A DNA stretch of 64,000 nt, taken from positions 124,001 through 188,000 of the forward strand of contig CAWAFL010000001.1 in assembly GCA_963781305.1 (NCBI GenBank), written 5' to 3'. This document shows, one piece after another, positions 52,456-62,334 of the stretch. The translations under genes and the position numbers were made by a program. How positions within the stretch are numbered: position 1 is the first letter of the stretch; every line of letters starts with the position of its first letter. Origin of the DNA: DASXMT01 sp963781305 (GTDB taxonomy: Bacteria > Actinomycetota > Acidimicrobiia > Acidimicrobiales > RAAP-2). The notes below the pieces were generated by a model. It worked only from the letters and a program-made list of their open reading frames with translations, searched no databases and was not told the DNA's origin.

Positions 52456-52717
52456 GGCGCAATTCGGACGTTGTTCACGTATGTCTGTTGCGATCCGGAA
52501 ATGCCTTTGAGATGTCAGGGGTGGGTGCTTGTAGGCCGGAAATACACGCTATGAGAGTATCGTTCGCGCGGCAGCCCTGCGAGATGACGGGAGATCAGTC
52601 GTTCCGCAATGCGGCTTGTTGTCGCATGGCCGCCGAGAACGGGTTCCCGAGACGAAAGCGCTCAACGCGCGCGGCAATTGTTGGCGGACCCTCGAACCGC
52701 TCGCGAAGCGCCGGCGA

Positions 52718-52980
52718 GTGAAACGGCCCCGGTCACGCCGCAAGAGGCGTCTCGACGTCGCCCGCTATGTCGACCGACATGACGGCGCAACTCGAATCGA
52801 TGGCGAAGCGGCGCGCCTCGATCTCCTCGCCTATTTCCTCGGCATGGCCAAGGCCGAGAGCGAACTTTTCGTCCGAACCAACGCCCCGGCCGCCGGCGGC
52901 GCGGAGAAGCCGACGGAAGCCGACTCCGCGGATCCGGTCCGAGAAGCCGTCTGCTCGATCGGATGGCCGCATCCGCCTAA
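52718..52980 (+). CDS. Short conserved Rhizobiales hypothetical protein, frameshifted
   Basis: With two single-base edits the plus strand reads RLDVARYVDR, MTAQLESMAK, ARLDLLAYFLGMAKAESELF and ends LLDRMAASA then TAA. The pattern ...YV..MT.EL..MA..A.LDLLAYFL.MA..E is one I associate with small alphaproteobacterial hypotheticals. The GTG start is a guess. The overlapping minus-strand frame has no family-like features. Convergent with dprA. No function. Confidence 0.5.
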
Positions 52981-52996
52981 GGCCGCCCTTCGGCCG

Positions 52997-54217
52997 TCAG
53001 GCCGCAAGCGCGACCCGGTCGCCGCCGAAATGTTCGATCCGGCCGGCGAGTTCGAGCTCCATCAGAGCGACGCGAACGTCGCGGGTCGAGGCTTCGGCGG
53101 CGCGCGCCAGTTCGTCGATCGAGATCGGAGCGGGGCCGAGCAGCGCGACGATGCGGCGCGCGAGCGCGTCGCCGTCGACGGCCGGAGACCGCTGCGCCGT
53201 CGTCGAACGCTTCGTCGGCCAGGACGCGTCGCCGGCGCCCCGATCGACGCCAAGAGGCGGCTCATCGCCCCACAGCAGCTCGTCCGGCGCCGCCGCTCCT
53301 CCAGCGAGGCGAAGAGCGTCGCGCGCGCGCGTCGGCTCGAGCGCTGTCAGCACGTCGTCGAGCCGCGCGCAGAGCGTCGCGCCCTCGCGCAGGAGATCGT
53401 TGCTCCCTTCGGCGCGCGGATCGAGCGGCGAGCCGGGCACGGCGAAGACCTGGCGGTTCTGCTCGGCGGCGAATCGCGCGGTGATCAGCGAGCCCGAGCC
53501 GCGCGCCGCCTCGACGACGACCACGCCCAGCGCCAGGCCCGAGACGATGCGGTTGCGGCGCGGGAAGTCGCGCCCGCGCGGCTCCCATTCGATCGGCATT
53601 TCCGAGACGACCGCGCCGAATTCGGCGATGCGCGCGATCAGCGGCGCGGCCTCGGGCGGATAGGGCTTGGCGTGGCCGCCGGCCAGCACGCCGATCGTGC
53701 CGGTCTCCAGCGAGGCGACGTGCGCGCGCTGGTCGATGCCGCGCGCCAGGCCCGAGACGACGACATAGCCCGCCTGCGCCGAGGCCGCGCGCCAGCCGGT
53801 CGGCGAAGGTCAGACCGGCGGCCGAGGCGTTGCGCGAGCCGACGATCGCCACCGCCGGCTGCTGCAGCGCCTCTTCGCGGCCGCGCAGCGCAAGGATCGG
53901 CGGCGCCGAATCGATCTGGCGCAGCAGCCGGCGGATATTCGGGCTCGCCAAAGCGCGACGAAGCGCACGCCGAGCTGTCGCGCCGCTCGCAGCTCGCGCT
54001 CGATCTCCTCGGCCGACGGCGACGCGGATCGGCCGCGCCGCGCCGCCGCGCGCGCGCCAGATCGGGCAGCGCGTCGAGCGCGCGCCCGCGCGCCGCCGCA
54101 ATGGTTGATCAGCGCGCGAAAGGTGCGCGGGCCGACGTTTTCCGAGCGGATGAGCCGCAGCCAGTCGAAGCGCTGCGTCGTCGGTGAGCCTGACGGCGTT
54201 CGCGCGGCTTGCGCCAT
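52997..54217 (-). CDS. dprA: DNA-processing protein DprA, frameshifted
   Basis: Single-strand DNA-binding, RecA-loading protein of natural transformation; near-universal also in non-competent bacteria. MAQAARTPSGSPTTQRFDWL, RLIRSENVGPRTFRALINHC (N-terminal helix-hairpin region); PAVAIVGSRNASAAGLTFAD (Rossmann-fold nucleotide-like loop); MLAGGHAKPYPPEAAPLIAR, EWEPRGRDFPRRNRIVSGLA, VVVEAARGSGSLITARFAAE, FAVPGSPLDPRAEGSNDLLR; C-terminal winged helix IVALLGPAPISIDELARAAE. Start 4 bases after the plsY stop. Usually followed by topA, which is not seen here. Confidence 0.9.
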
Positions 54218-54220
54218 CGC

Positions 54221-54846
54221 TCAGTCCTTCTGGCCGATCTTCGGTCTCGGTTCCGCTGAGCAGGCGACCGATGTTGGCGCTGTGCTTGAATCCACAGCAG
54301 CGCCGCCAGCACGGCGAAGACGAGCGCGGCCTCTGCGGTCGCCGAGCGCGAGCGCGGCGAGCGGCGCGAGCGACGCTGGCCGCCAGCGCCGCCGCCGAGG
54401 AATAGCGGGTGACGGCGGCGACCGCGAGCCACACGACCGCGAACGCGAGCGCCGCCGGCCAGGCGATCGCCGATCAGGCCGCCGAGGAAGGTCGCGACGC
54501 CCTTGCCGCCGCGGAAGCGCGAGCCAGACCGGATAGAGATGGCCGAGGAACGCGCCCGCCGGCCGCAGCAAGCGCCGCGTCGCCGGGCCGAACAGCCAGG
54601 CCGCGAGCGACGACGGCGAGCGTCGCCTTCAGCGCGTCGAGCAGCAGCGTCGCGGCGGCGAGATCCTTGCGGCCGGTGCGCAGCACGTTGGTCGCGCCGA
54701 TGTTGCCCGAGCCGATCGTGCGCAAGATCGCCGGCGCCGGCGAGCGCGCGTCAGCAGCAGCCCGAACGGAATCGAGCCGAGGAGATAGCCGAGCGCCAGC
54801 GCCAGAGACCGCGCGCAGTACGAAATCGCCGACCGATGCTGCCCAT
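54221..54846 (-). CDS. plsY: Acyl-phosphate glycerol-3-phosphate acyltransferase PlsY, frameshifted
   Basis: Inner-membrane acyltransferase making lysophosphatidate. Conserved motifs across frames: ALALGYLLGSIPFGLLLTR, GSGNIGATNVLRTGRKDLAA, TLLLDALKATLAVV, FLGHLYPVWL, and KGVATFLGG (after repair), in the family order. About 205 residues with five or more membrane helices. Overlaps the upstream dihydroorotase region by gene spacing only; followed directly by dprA. Confidence 0.85.
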
Positions 54847-54875
54847 GCGCTCCGGCGACGTCGGCTGGCCAAAGC

Positions 54876-56183
54876 CTATTCGTGCGCGATCGCGCCCGGC
54901 AACCAGCGTCAGCTTGACCCGCCCTTCCATCCGCGCCGCGTCGAACGGCGTGTTGCGGCAGCGCGAATGCAGCGTCGCCGGATCGAGCACATAGGGCTCG
55001 TCGGGATCGAAGCGGATCAGGTCGGCCGGCGCGCCGACCGCGAGCCGCCCGCCGGCAAGCCCCAGGATTTCGGCCGGCCGCAGTCGACATCGCGCGGAGC
55101 AGGCGCGGCAGGCGAGATCTGCCCGCCGACGACCAGCCGCAGGCTCGCCGACAGCATGGTCTCGAGGCCGATCGCGCCGGCCGCGGCTTCGGCGAACGGC
55201 AGGCGCTTGGTCTCGACGTCCTGCGGATCGTGGTCGGAGACGATGACGTCGATCAGCCCTGCGGCGAGCGCCTCGACCAGCGCGCATGCGCTCGTCCTCG
55301 CCGCGCAGCGGCGGGTTGAGCTTGAGGAAGGTGCGGTAGTCGCCGACGTCGATCTCGTTGAGCGTCAGATGGTTGATCGAGACGCCGCAGGTGACCGGCA
55401 GGCCCGCGTCGCTTGCGCCCGCGCCATCGCCGTCGAGCGAGAGCGCGTTGGAGACGAACACGGCGTGGTAGCGCGCGCCGGTCAGCGCGACGAGGCGCAG
55501 GTCGCGCTCGAGCATCGATCGTCTCGGCCTCGCGCGGGACGCCCGGCAGGCCGAGCCGGCTCGCGCGCTCGCCCTCGGCCATCGACGCCCTCGCCGGCGA
55601 GGTCGCGATCCTCGCAATAGTGCATGACCAGCGCGTCGAAGTCGCGGGCGTAGGTCATGCGCGCGGCGCATCGTCTGCGCGTCGGCGACCGACTGCGGCC
55701 CGTCGGAGAAGGCGACCGCGCCGGCCTCGCGCGAGCAGGCCGATCTCGGCGATCTCGCGTCCCGTCGAGGCCCTTGGTCAGCGCGGCGCGATGGGAAGAT
55801 GCGCACCTTGGCGTCGTCGCGCGCGCGGCGCAGGATGAAGTCGACGACCGCCGGGTCGTCGACCGGCGGGCTGGTGTCGGGGCGCGCCAGAAGGGTCGTG
55901 ACGCCGCCGGCCGCCGCGGCCGCGCTGGCGCTGGCGATCGTCTCGCGATGCTCGGCGCCCGGCTCGCCGACGAAGGCGCGCATGTCGATGAGGCCCGGCG
56001 CGACGACGTCGCCGGCGCAATCGACGATCCGCGCCTCCGCCGGCAGCTGGTCGCGCGTCACCGCGCGCGCCGACGCCGGCGATGAGCGCCGTCGATGGCG
56101 ATGAGCCCGCCGCCGCGTCTCGGCTCGCGCTCGGGATCGACGAGGCGGGCGTTCAGAAGGGCGATCGGCGGGCTTAAGGACAC
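54876..56183 (-). CDS. Dihydroorotase homologue lacking HxH (PyrC'/PyrX type), frameshifted
   Basis: Amidohydrolase fold, about 436 codons: GTG start SLSPPIALLNARLVDPERE, ARIVDCAGDVVAPGLIDM, RAFVGEPGAEHRETIASASA, VTTLLARPDTSPPVDDPAVV, LREAGAVAFSDGPQSVADAQ, CGVSINHLTLNEIDVGDYRT, FLKLNPPLRGEDERM, VIVSDHDPQDVETKRLPFAE, AGAIGLETMLSASLRLV, LIRFDPDEPYVLDPATLHSR and AIAHE end. The zinc HxH that follows GLIDM in active enzymes is replaced by Arg-x-Phe, as in pseudo-dihydroorotases that support aspartate transcarbamoylase assembly. GAGGT precedes the GTG. The usual pyrB upstream is absent; an IS66 lies there. Confidence 0.85.
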
Positions 56184-56250
56184 GGGACCTCAGCGCTTAG
56201 AGAGGGGCCACGGCGAAAGCAAGCGGGCGGCGACGGACGGGCCGCGAAAC

Positions 56251-56276
56251 CCCCTCGCCCGTCCGCGGGAGAGGGG
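56251..56276. repeat. GC-rich intergenic hairpin repeat (CCCCTC...GAGGGG)
   Basis: CCCCTC and GAGGGG arms around a 14-base loop, followed by TCGGGGGTGAGGG. This CCCTCxCCC...GGGAGAGGG type of sequence is common between genes in Rhizobiales. It sits between the dihydroorotase gene and the IS66 left end. Confidence 0.5.
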
Positions 56277-56358
56277 TCGGGGGTGAGGGTCTGGCCCCGT
56301 GCGGATCCAAGGGCGGTCGGCGTTTTTCAAAGGCTTAGGCGTCTTTTTTCTCTTTTTT

Positions 56359-57884
56359 GTAACTCCCAAGCCCGGGTGAGTCCGAAAAGTCACTGCTGGA
56401 TTGAAAAGGTCTTTGCTCGGTTGATCTTTGGAGACGGCGGGCGGCGAATCAGAATCAACGGGAGGATGGTTCTTCCTGCCGAAGTCGAGGAGTTGATCGC
56501 CTCGCTGAGACGCCAGATCGCGGCGCTTCAGGCTGAAGTGGCGGACCTTAGCCGGCAATTGGGGCAGGACAGTTCCAACAGCTCCAAGCCGCCTTCGAGC
56601 GACGGATTGAAGAAGAAGCCTCGCATTGCCGGCAGCCTGCGCGGTCGCTCGGGCAAGGCGAGCGGCGGGCAGAAGGGCCACAAAGGGGATACGTTGCGGC
56701 AAGTCGCCGATCCGGATTGCGTGATTGAGCACACGGCGTGCGCCTGTCGCCATTGCGGTTTGCCTCTCGATCCGCAGTCGGCGGTCAGGATCGAGAAGCG
56801 CCAGGTGTTCGATCTTGCCGAGCGCCCGCTCATGGTCACCGAACATCAGGCCTCGATTTACCGCTGCGCCAATTGCCGTGGCGTGACGAAGGCGGCGTTT
56901 CCCGATGGCGTGGTCAGGCTGACGCAATATGGCGAACGGCTGAGGGCGGCAGCGGTCTATCTCAACATCCAGCAGCTGCTCCCCGAGGATCGGACCGCGC
57001 AGGCGCTGAGCGATCTGTTCGGCGCGCCGCGGATTTGTCCGGCCAGCATCGTCGCCTGGGTCGGAAAGAAGGCGCAAGAGCTGCGGCGGGTCTACGCATT
57101 CATCGGCGAGCGCGTGGCCGAGGCGAAGGTTCGCCATCTCGACGAAACGGGGTTTCGCATCGCAGGCAAGCTGCAATGGCTGCATACGACCTCGAGCCTG
57201 GCCTTCACCTTCTATCGCGCCGACGAAAAGCGCGGCGCGATCCCCGTGGATTTGCAAGGGGGCGTCGTCGTGCATGACCACTTCCTGCCTTATCGCCGGC
57301 TCGATGCGGTCGATCACGCCTTCTGCAACGCCCATATCCTGCGCGAACTCAACAGCCTGATCGAGCTCGATCACGAACCCTGGGCCGAACACATGCGCGA
57401 CATGCTGCTTGCGGCCAATCTCGCAGTCGACAAAGCCCGCAAGGCGGGCGCTGCGCGCTTCCGCCCGATGACCTCAAGGCCTTCGTCGAGCGCTATTGGG
57501 CGGCGATCCGGCTCGGCCTCGCCTTCCATCGCCAACTGCCCAAACTGGAGACCAAAGCCAACGCGCGCGGGCGAACCAAGCACCGGCCCGGCCACAATCT
57601 GCTGCAAAGACTGAAAACCTTCCAAACCGAAACCTTGCGCTTCCTCACCGATTTCGACGTGCCCTTCACCAATAACCTGGCCGAACAGGACCTGAGGATG
57701 ATGAAGGTCAAAATGAAAATCTCGGGCTCGTTCCGAACCCTCGAAGGCGCTCAAATCTTCGCAACCCTCAGATCCATCGTCTCAACTGCGAGAAAGCACG
57801 GCTGCAATATCCTCCGAACTCTCGCCGCACGCCCAGATCAGATCATCCTCGCCTTCGCCCCATAGCCGACGGCTTGGGAGTTAC
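56359..57884 (+). mobile_element. IS66-family insertion sequence, single-transposase type
   Basis: Ends are perfect 14-bp inverted repeats, GTAACTCCCAAGCC at 56359 and GGCTTGGGAGTTAC ending at 57884, with the GTAA terminus of IS66. Length 1526 bp. Both flanks are T-runs (TCTTTTTT left, TTTTTTTC right), so the 8-bp target duplication cannot be confirmed. One CDS inside, no tnpA/tnpB accessory genes. Confidence 0.9.
56466..57865 (+). CDS. IS66 transposase, one frameshift
   Basis: DDE transposase with IS66 domain order: leucine-zipper-like VEELIASLRRQIAALQAEVA; QDSSNSSKPPSSDGLKKKP; zinc-finger region CACRHCGLPLDPQ and IYRCANCRGVTK; catalytic core with Asp in VRHLDETGFRIAGKLQWLHT, Asp in GVVVHDHFLPYRRLDAVDHA, and Glu in NNLAEQDLRMMKVKMKISGS; C-terminal RTLAARPDQIILAFAP. 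One indel near 57470 splits it into two frames, so it is either inactive or a sequencing error. The GGGAGG next to the ATG leaves little spacing; an upstream non-ATG start is possible. Confidence 0.9.
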
Positions 57885-57901
57885 TTTTTTTCGCGCCGGT
57901 C

Positions 57902-58047
57902 GGTGACGGGGCAAATTTCCGGGCACGCAGACGCACAAACTCGATCTCGCATCTGCGATATACAGTAGAAGCAGTATGTTTAGACACCGGCAAAATATGA
58001 TAACTGTGGCTTCACTGTGTCCTGCCCGGGAATTTGCCCCCGTTACC
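57902..58047. mobile_element. 146-bp MITE-like element with 31-bp imperfect inverted ends
   Basis: Left end GGTGACGGGGCAAATTTCC and right end reading in reverse GGTAACGGGGGCAAATTCCC match at about 27 of 31 positions. The interior (about 84 bases) is A/T-rich and non-coding. The right end directly abuts the truncated permease gene at 58048. Family not identified. Confidence 0.6.
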
Positions 58048-58049
58048 AC

Positions 58050-58225
58050 TGAGAACGGCCTAACGAATTGAGATTGAAGGTCGAAAGGAAACCGCGCGAC
58101 AGGCTCGCGAACACCGCCCAGAGGATAGACAGGATGACTAGAAGGCCGAGCTGGGTGGAGCCCCGCGTCAGCAGTCCTGCGATCGAAATAGATGCCCCCG
58201 AGCTTGACGGGATTTGCGTTGTCAT
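58050..58225 (-). pseudogene. Sugar ABC transporter permease (RbsC-like), N-terminal fragment
   Basis: Reads MTTQIPSSSGASISIAGLLT, QLGLLVILSILWAVFASLSR, GFLSTFNLNSLGRS and then a stop created in the junction sequence. The N-terminal tail plus first membrane helix and the FLSTxNLxSLGR motif match ribose/xylose-type permeases. Only about 57 codons of the roughly 320 expected are present; the rest is cut off by the small inverted-end element. Follows the substrate-binding protein gene in transcription, the usual order in a sugar ABC operon. Confidence 0.7.
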
Positions 58226-58312
58226 TGGCTTCTCGCGACTGACGTATGTCTGTCCCGGCGCGGGGTCGCGCCGGTAGACGGGCGGCGCCGTGGATCGGAG
58301 CCGCCCGCACGA

Positions 58313-59372
58313 CTATTTGCAGGTGAGGTAGGTGTCCTTGAAGGTCGCCTGCATCGTCTTTGTCAGGGCCTTCAGGTCTTCAGCATAGGTGCCGACGTTA
58401 GCGGCCGAGACCACGACCGTGCCTGAAATCGACGAAATGGGCGGTCTGCGGAGTGGTGATCCACGGCGCATCCGCCTTTACGGTGCAACCACCCGCTAGC
58501 AGATCGAGCGCATATGCGCCGATATAGGCCTGCCCATAGGGGTTCTGGGCAATCGTACCTGCGACAAAACCGTCACGAATGCCGTTGAGCACGATCTTGT
58601 CGTCGTCGATGCCGACCATCTTGATCCGCTTGTCGCCCAAATTGCGGAGCGCGGTGGCGGTGACGACAGAGGAGATATACGCGGTAGCGATGATACCGCC
58701 GATCTTGTCCTTCTGAGCGGCCAGCAGGGCATTGATCTTCTGGTCCCCCTGCTCCTGGTTGTCGGTGTCACCGACAGTCTGCAGAAGCGTGACCGCCCCC
58801 TTGGTCTCGTCAACGGCCTTCTTCACCGCCTGCTCACGCAGCGTGGTGTTCGGGTCGACGAGCAACCCGGCCATATGGACGATGGCGCCCTTGCCGCCCA
58901 TGGCTGCGATCAGCGCCTTGGTGCCGACATAGGCAGCCTGCGACACGTCGGTGGAGAAGCAGAACGCCGCGGCGGTCGGATCCTGCGCGCAGCCGGCGAT
59001 CGCGATCGAAGGAATTCCGCCTGCCTTCAGTTCTGCGAGAGTAGAGTTGATGCCAACCGCATCGCCAGGGAAGAAACCAAACGCGTTCGTGCCCTGCGCC
59101 GCAAGGCTTTCGAGCAACTGCGTCTGAGCCTCGAGTTTCCACTCGGCGGGCACCTGATACTCGACCTTTGCAATGCCGAAATCCTTTGCGGCGTCGGCCA
59201 GCCCAGGCTCCCAACCAGCAAAGTACGGGTGTGGACCACCCGGCACGAGCGCAATCCGGTGATTGGAAGCGACCGCGGTGAGTGGGGCCAGCGCGAGCGG
59301 GCCGGCGAGGCACGCAGCGAGTACGCCCCGACCGACGCGGCTCAACCCGCCGGTCACGAATCTCGTCTCCAT
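58313..59372 (-). CDS. Sugar ABC transporter substrate-binding protein, one late frameshift
   Basis: Type-1 periplasmic binding protein (RbsB-like). Signal peptide VLAACLAGPLALAPLTAVAS; RIALVPGGPHPYFAGWEPGL, VEYQVPAEWKLEAQTQLLES, AGCAQDPTAAAFCFSTDVSQ, YVGTKALIAAMGGKGAIVHM, LVDPNTTLREQAVKKAVDET, GDTDNQEQGDQKINALLAAQ, MVGIDDDKIVLNGIRDGFVA, GTIAQNPYGQAYIGAYALDL. After one indel it ends VVVSAANVGTYAEDLKALTK. Ligand unknown but the cluster points to a sugar or sugar acid. A TTG at 59387 with AGGAGG upstream is an alternative start to the ATG used here. Confidence 0.85.
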
Positions 59373-59511
59373 TTGTCCAATCCTCAATTCATCCTCCTAA
59401 GTTGCTCGCTGGTCATCTCGGCGCCCAGCTTTGCGCCCCTGCCGACCATCGGTGGACTGGTTGTCCAGTGGTCCAACCAAATGGGCAGTAACCTGTTACT
59501 CAACCTCCCGA

Positions 59512-60372
59512 TTAGACCGCGAGTGGCTCAGTCTTGCCCAGGAGCCCGTAGAATCTTTCGGCGTTAGTGGCCCAGACTTTCTGTTGGTCGGCGCGCGTCA
59601 TGTGCTTGAGAGCAGCATCGACGACATCGACCCACCTTCCGTAGTCGGCGACCAGATTGACCACGGGCCAGTCGCTTCCGAAGACGAGACGTTCCGGCCC
59701 GAAGATATCGATGACCGTTTCCAGATAGGGCTGCACCCGCTCCGGCGTCCATTCCGGGCCGTCTTCGGTCAGGATACCGGAGAGCTTGCAATGGACGTGA
59801 GCGAGCTGACGGAAATGCTCCATGTCTCGAGCCCAGGACGCGAGTTCTCCCTGGTAGATCATGGGCTTCGCCATATGGTCGACAATGACCGGCAGGTCAG
59901 GGTAGCGCTCCACGAACCGGACTGTATTGAGGATATGCCGCGGTTTGATCAGTGCATCGAAACGCAGTCCGAACTCGGGAAGCTTCCTAACCACCGCATC
60001 GAGTTCCGGACGCAGGATCCAATCATCTTCCGGGAGGTCCTGCAGGTAGGGCCGAATACCCTTCAGTACCGGCGAACGAGCCCATTGCTCGAGGTCTCGG
60101 ACCGCGTCGGGAGCCAACATATCCACCCACCCGACGACGCCGCGGATGAAGTCGTGTCCGTCGGCAAGACCCAGGAGGTAGCCCATCTCCTCGATGGTGG
60201 ACGCCGCCGAGACCAGTACGCAACCTTCGACGCCGTTCGCTTCCATCAGCGGTCGGGCATCACGGGGGCCGTAGTCTTTGTGAAGAACCTTCAGGTCGGG
60301 CGTCATCCAGAGCGAGTAGGATCGCTCCATCGCCAGGGTCCAGAAATGCATATGCGTGTCGATGCGACGCAT
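59512..60372 (-). CDS. Amidohydrolase-2 family, sugar lactonase-like
   Basis: 287 residues, intact. Metal-dependent TIM barrel of the COG3618 L-fuconolactonase/PDC-hydrolase group: RRIDTHMHFWTL (HxH), GVEGCVLVSAASTIEEMGYL, FIRGVVGWVDMLAPDAV, LKGIRPYLQDLPEDDW, LPVIVDHMAKPMIYQGELAS, HVHCKLSGILTEDGPEW, RLVFGSDWPVVNLVADYG (metal/catalytic Asp). Hydrolysis of a sugar 1,4- or 1,5-lactone is the likely step, placed between a dehydrogenase and an acid dehydratase. GGGAG lies 7 bases before the ATG. Confidence 0.85.
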   Translation of the reverse strand: MRRIDTHMHFWTLAMERSYSLWMTPDLKVLHKDYGPRDARPLMEANGVEGCVLVSAASTIEEMGYLLGLADGHDFIRGVVGWVDMLAPDAVRDLEQWARSPVLKGIRPYLQDLPEDDWILRPELDAVVRKLPEFGLRFDALIKPRHILNTVRFVERYPDLPVIVDHMAKPMIYQGELASWARDMEHFRQLAHVHCKLSGILTEDGPEWTPERVQPYLETVIDIFGPERLVFGSDWPVVNLVADYGRWVDVVDAALKHMTRADQQKVWATNAERFYGLLGKTEPLAV

Positions 60373-60392
60373 GCTCACTCTCCCTTACCGCC

Positions 60393-61196
60393 CTAGAAAA
60401 TCCGGAGGCCCGCCAGGAGGCCGCCATCCGCAGTGAATTGCGCCCCGGTGCAGAACCCCGACCTGGGGCTTGCGAGAAAGGCCGCGAGTTCGGCGATCTC
60501 CCAGGCGCGACCGAGGCGTCCAAGAGGTACTGGTTTTGCGAACTCGCGGTACATCTCTTCGACGCTGCGTCCATTTCCATTTGCTCTTGCAAAGTGTTCC
60601 TGCATCGGCGTGATGATCGACCCCGGGCAGATCGTGTTTGCGCGAATGTTGTGCTTGGCCAGGTCCACGGCCAGCGTGTGGGTGAACGTTACGATGGCGC
60701 CTTTCGTGGTCGCGTAGGCGCAAACACCGGGCGTGTTCGAAGTGGCCTGCACCGAAGCCAGGGTGATGATCGACCCACCCTGGCTGGCAATCAGGTGCGG
60801 CACACCGTGGTGGCACGTGAGATACATCGACTTCACGTTGACTGCGAAAGTACGGTCCCAGGTAGCTTCATCCGTCTCGAGCACATCGCCAATGGGATGA
60901 ATGGCGGCCGAGCAAACCAGTATGTCGAGACCTCCGAAGGTCTCGACGGTCCGATGGATCGCGTGGCTTACAAATGCAGATTGGCTGGCATCGCCGATAA
61001 GGCCAACAGCTTTGAACCCATCGTCAGTGAACTGCTTGGCGACGATAAGTGTATCGTCCGCGTGACCGACTATGGCGACGTTGGCTCCTCGCTCGGCAAG
61101 CAGCCGGGCGGTGGCCAAGCCAATGCCGGAACTTCCCCCGAGTACAAAGGCCGTTCGGCCCTCGAACTCGCGCTCCACTGGTAGAACCTCCATCAT
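60393..61196 (-). CDS. Short-chain dehydrogenase/reductase in sugar-acid cluster
   Basis: About 267 residues, intact. FEGRTAFVLGGSSGIGLATA (cofactor loop), ANVAIVGHADDTL, GLDILVCSAAIHPIGDVL, SIITLASVQATSN catalytic Ser, VCAYATTKGAIVTF (YxxxK), ICPGSIITPMQEHFARANGN, and GAQFTADGGLLAGLRI C-terminal SDR signature. Likely oxidises a sugar or sugar acid hydroxyl, given its neighbours. The start is one of two adjacent ATG codons at 61196/61193. 14 bases from the dehydratase stop and 20 bases before the lactonase start, so one operon. Confidence 0.85.
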   Translation of the reverse strand: MMEVLPVEREFEGRTAFVLGGSSGIGLATARLLAERGANVAIVGHADDTLIVAKQFTDDGFKAVGLIGDASQSAFVSHAIHRTVETFGGLDILVCSAAIHPIGDVLETDEATWDRTFAVNVKSMYLTCHHGVPHLIASQGGSIITLASVQATSNTPGVCAYATTKGAIVTFTHTLAVDLAKHNIRANTICPGSIITPMQEHFARANGNGRSVEEMYREFAKPVPLGRLGRAWEIAELAAFLASPRSGFCTGAQFTADGGLLAGLRIF

Positions 61197-61210
61197 CCCT
61201 GCCTCGGGCA

Positions 61211-62326
61211 CTAGAAGGACTGACCGAATGCCGCCACCGCCTGCTCGGTCAGCGTGCAACCTGCCCCGGGCATCTGCGGCCGGACATAGTGGCCGTCCTC
61301 GACCTTGATAGGCTCGACAAAACAGTCCTTGATCCAGGGGATGTATTCCAGCATTGAGGTCGCCGGATGCCAGTATGAAAGGTGGACATGCACCTGCCCC
61401 ATGTCGCCTACGTGAGCGACTACCGGCAAGCGGTGCGAGTGCGCGTTATGCGCGACCTGGATGTACTCGGTGATACCGGCGACGCGTGTGACGTCAGGCT
61501 GCACATATTGCACCGCGCCCGCGTCGATGAAGGTGTTGAACGCGTCGGCGGTATAAAGCTGTTCGCCGAGAGCCACGGGGATCGACGTCGATCGCGCAAG
61601 CGCGGCGTGGGATCCCACATCGTCGTACCACATGGGTTCCTCAAACCAGAATACGTCGAGCGGTTCGGCCTGAGCGCAGAACCGCTGACAGGTGGGCAGA
61701 TCCCATTTGCCGTTTGCATCGATTGCGATTGTGACGTTGGGACCGACGGCCTTCCGCACAGCCTCGAAGCGGTCGATATCGATCACAGGATCCGCATGGC
61801 CGACTTTGATCTTCAAACGGTGAAAGCCATCGTGTTCGATCGCTCGCTTACAGCCGTCGACCAGCCCGTCCTTGGGAACGGAGAGCCAGCCGACATCGGT
61901 GTTGTAGGCTTCGAGTCGCTCGGTCGTGGCGCCGCCCAGAAGCTTCCAGAGAGGCAGTCCGGCGGCTTTGCCGCGGAGATCCCACAAAGCAATGTCGATT
62001 GCTGCCAACGCGATATGCGTGACGCCCGCCCTGCCTACCCACTGGACTGCGGGGAAGCGCGCCAGCTTCAGCCACAGCCGATCTCCGTCGAGTGCGTCCT
62101 CATCCATCAACATCGGTCCGTAAGATTTGGCGATGCACGAGGTCACGAGGCGGTCAGACTCGAGGTGAGCGTGGGTGCCAGTATAGCCGTATCCGAAGAG
62201 ACCATCGTCCGTGCCGATCTTGACCCCGACAATTCCCCAGTGGGTGATCCTATGAGTTGAGTCCGAGATCGATGGGACGTTCACCGGGGCGTGCAGAATG
62301 AAGGGCTCGACGGAAGTGATTTTCAT
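61211..62326 (-). CDS. Enolase-superfamily (mandelate racemase/muconate lactonizing group) sugar-acid dehydratase
   Basis: 371 residues, intact. Catalytic set: Lys172 and Lys174 in RLKIKVGHAD; metal ligands Asp203 in AIDANGKWD, Glu229 in FWFEEPMW and Glu255 in ALGEQLYTA; general acid/base His305 in VVAHVGDMG, the Lys/His arrangement of the mandelate racemase subgroup. Most such enzymes dehydrate sugar acids (rhamnonate, fuconate, galactonate and similar). The specificity cannot be read directly. Located between a sugar-binding protein and an SDR with short gaps. Confidence 0.87.
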   Translation of the reverse strand: MKITSVEPFILHAPVNVPSISDSTHRITHWGIVGVKIGTDDGLFGYGYTGTHAHLESDRLVTSCIAKSYGPMLMDEDALDGDRLWLKLARFPAVQWVGRAGVTHIALAAIDIALWDLRGKAAGLPLWKLLGGATTERLEAYNTDVGWLSVPKDGLVDGCKRAIEHDGFHRLKIKVGHADPVIDIDRFEAVRKAVGPNVTIAIDANGKWDLPTCQRFCAQAEPLDVFWFEEPMWYDDVGSHAALARSTSIPVALGEQLYTADAFNTFIDAGAVQYVQPDVTRVAGITEYIQVAHNAHSHRLPVVAHVGDMGQVHVHLSYWHPATSMLEYIPWIKDCFVEPIKVEDGHYVRPQMPGAGCTLTEQAVAAFGQSF

Positions 62327-62334
62327 GTGGTGAC

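Noticed and set aside
52616..54187. 523-codon plus-strand open frame opposite dprA
   Set aside because: It is the antisense of dprA in GC-rich DNA. Only the first part (52,718-52,980) has family-like sequence, and that needs frame repair.
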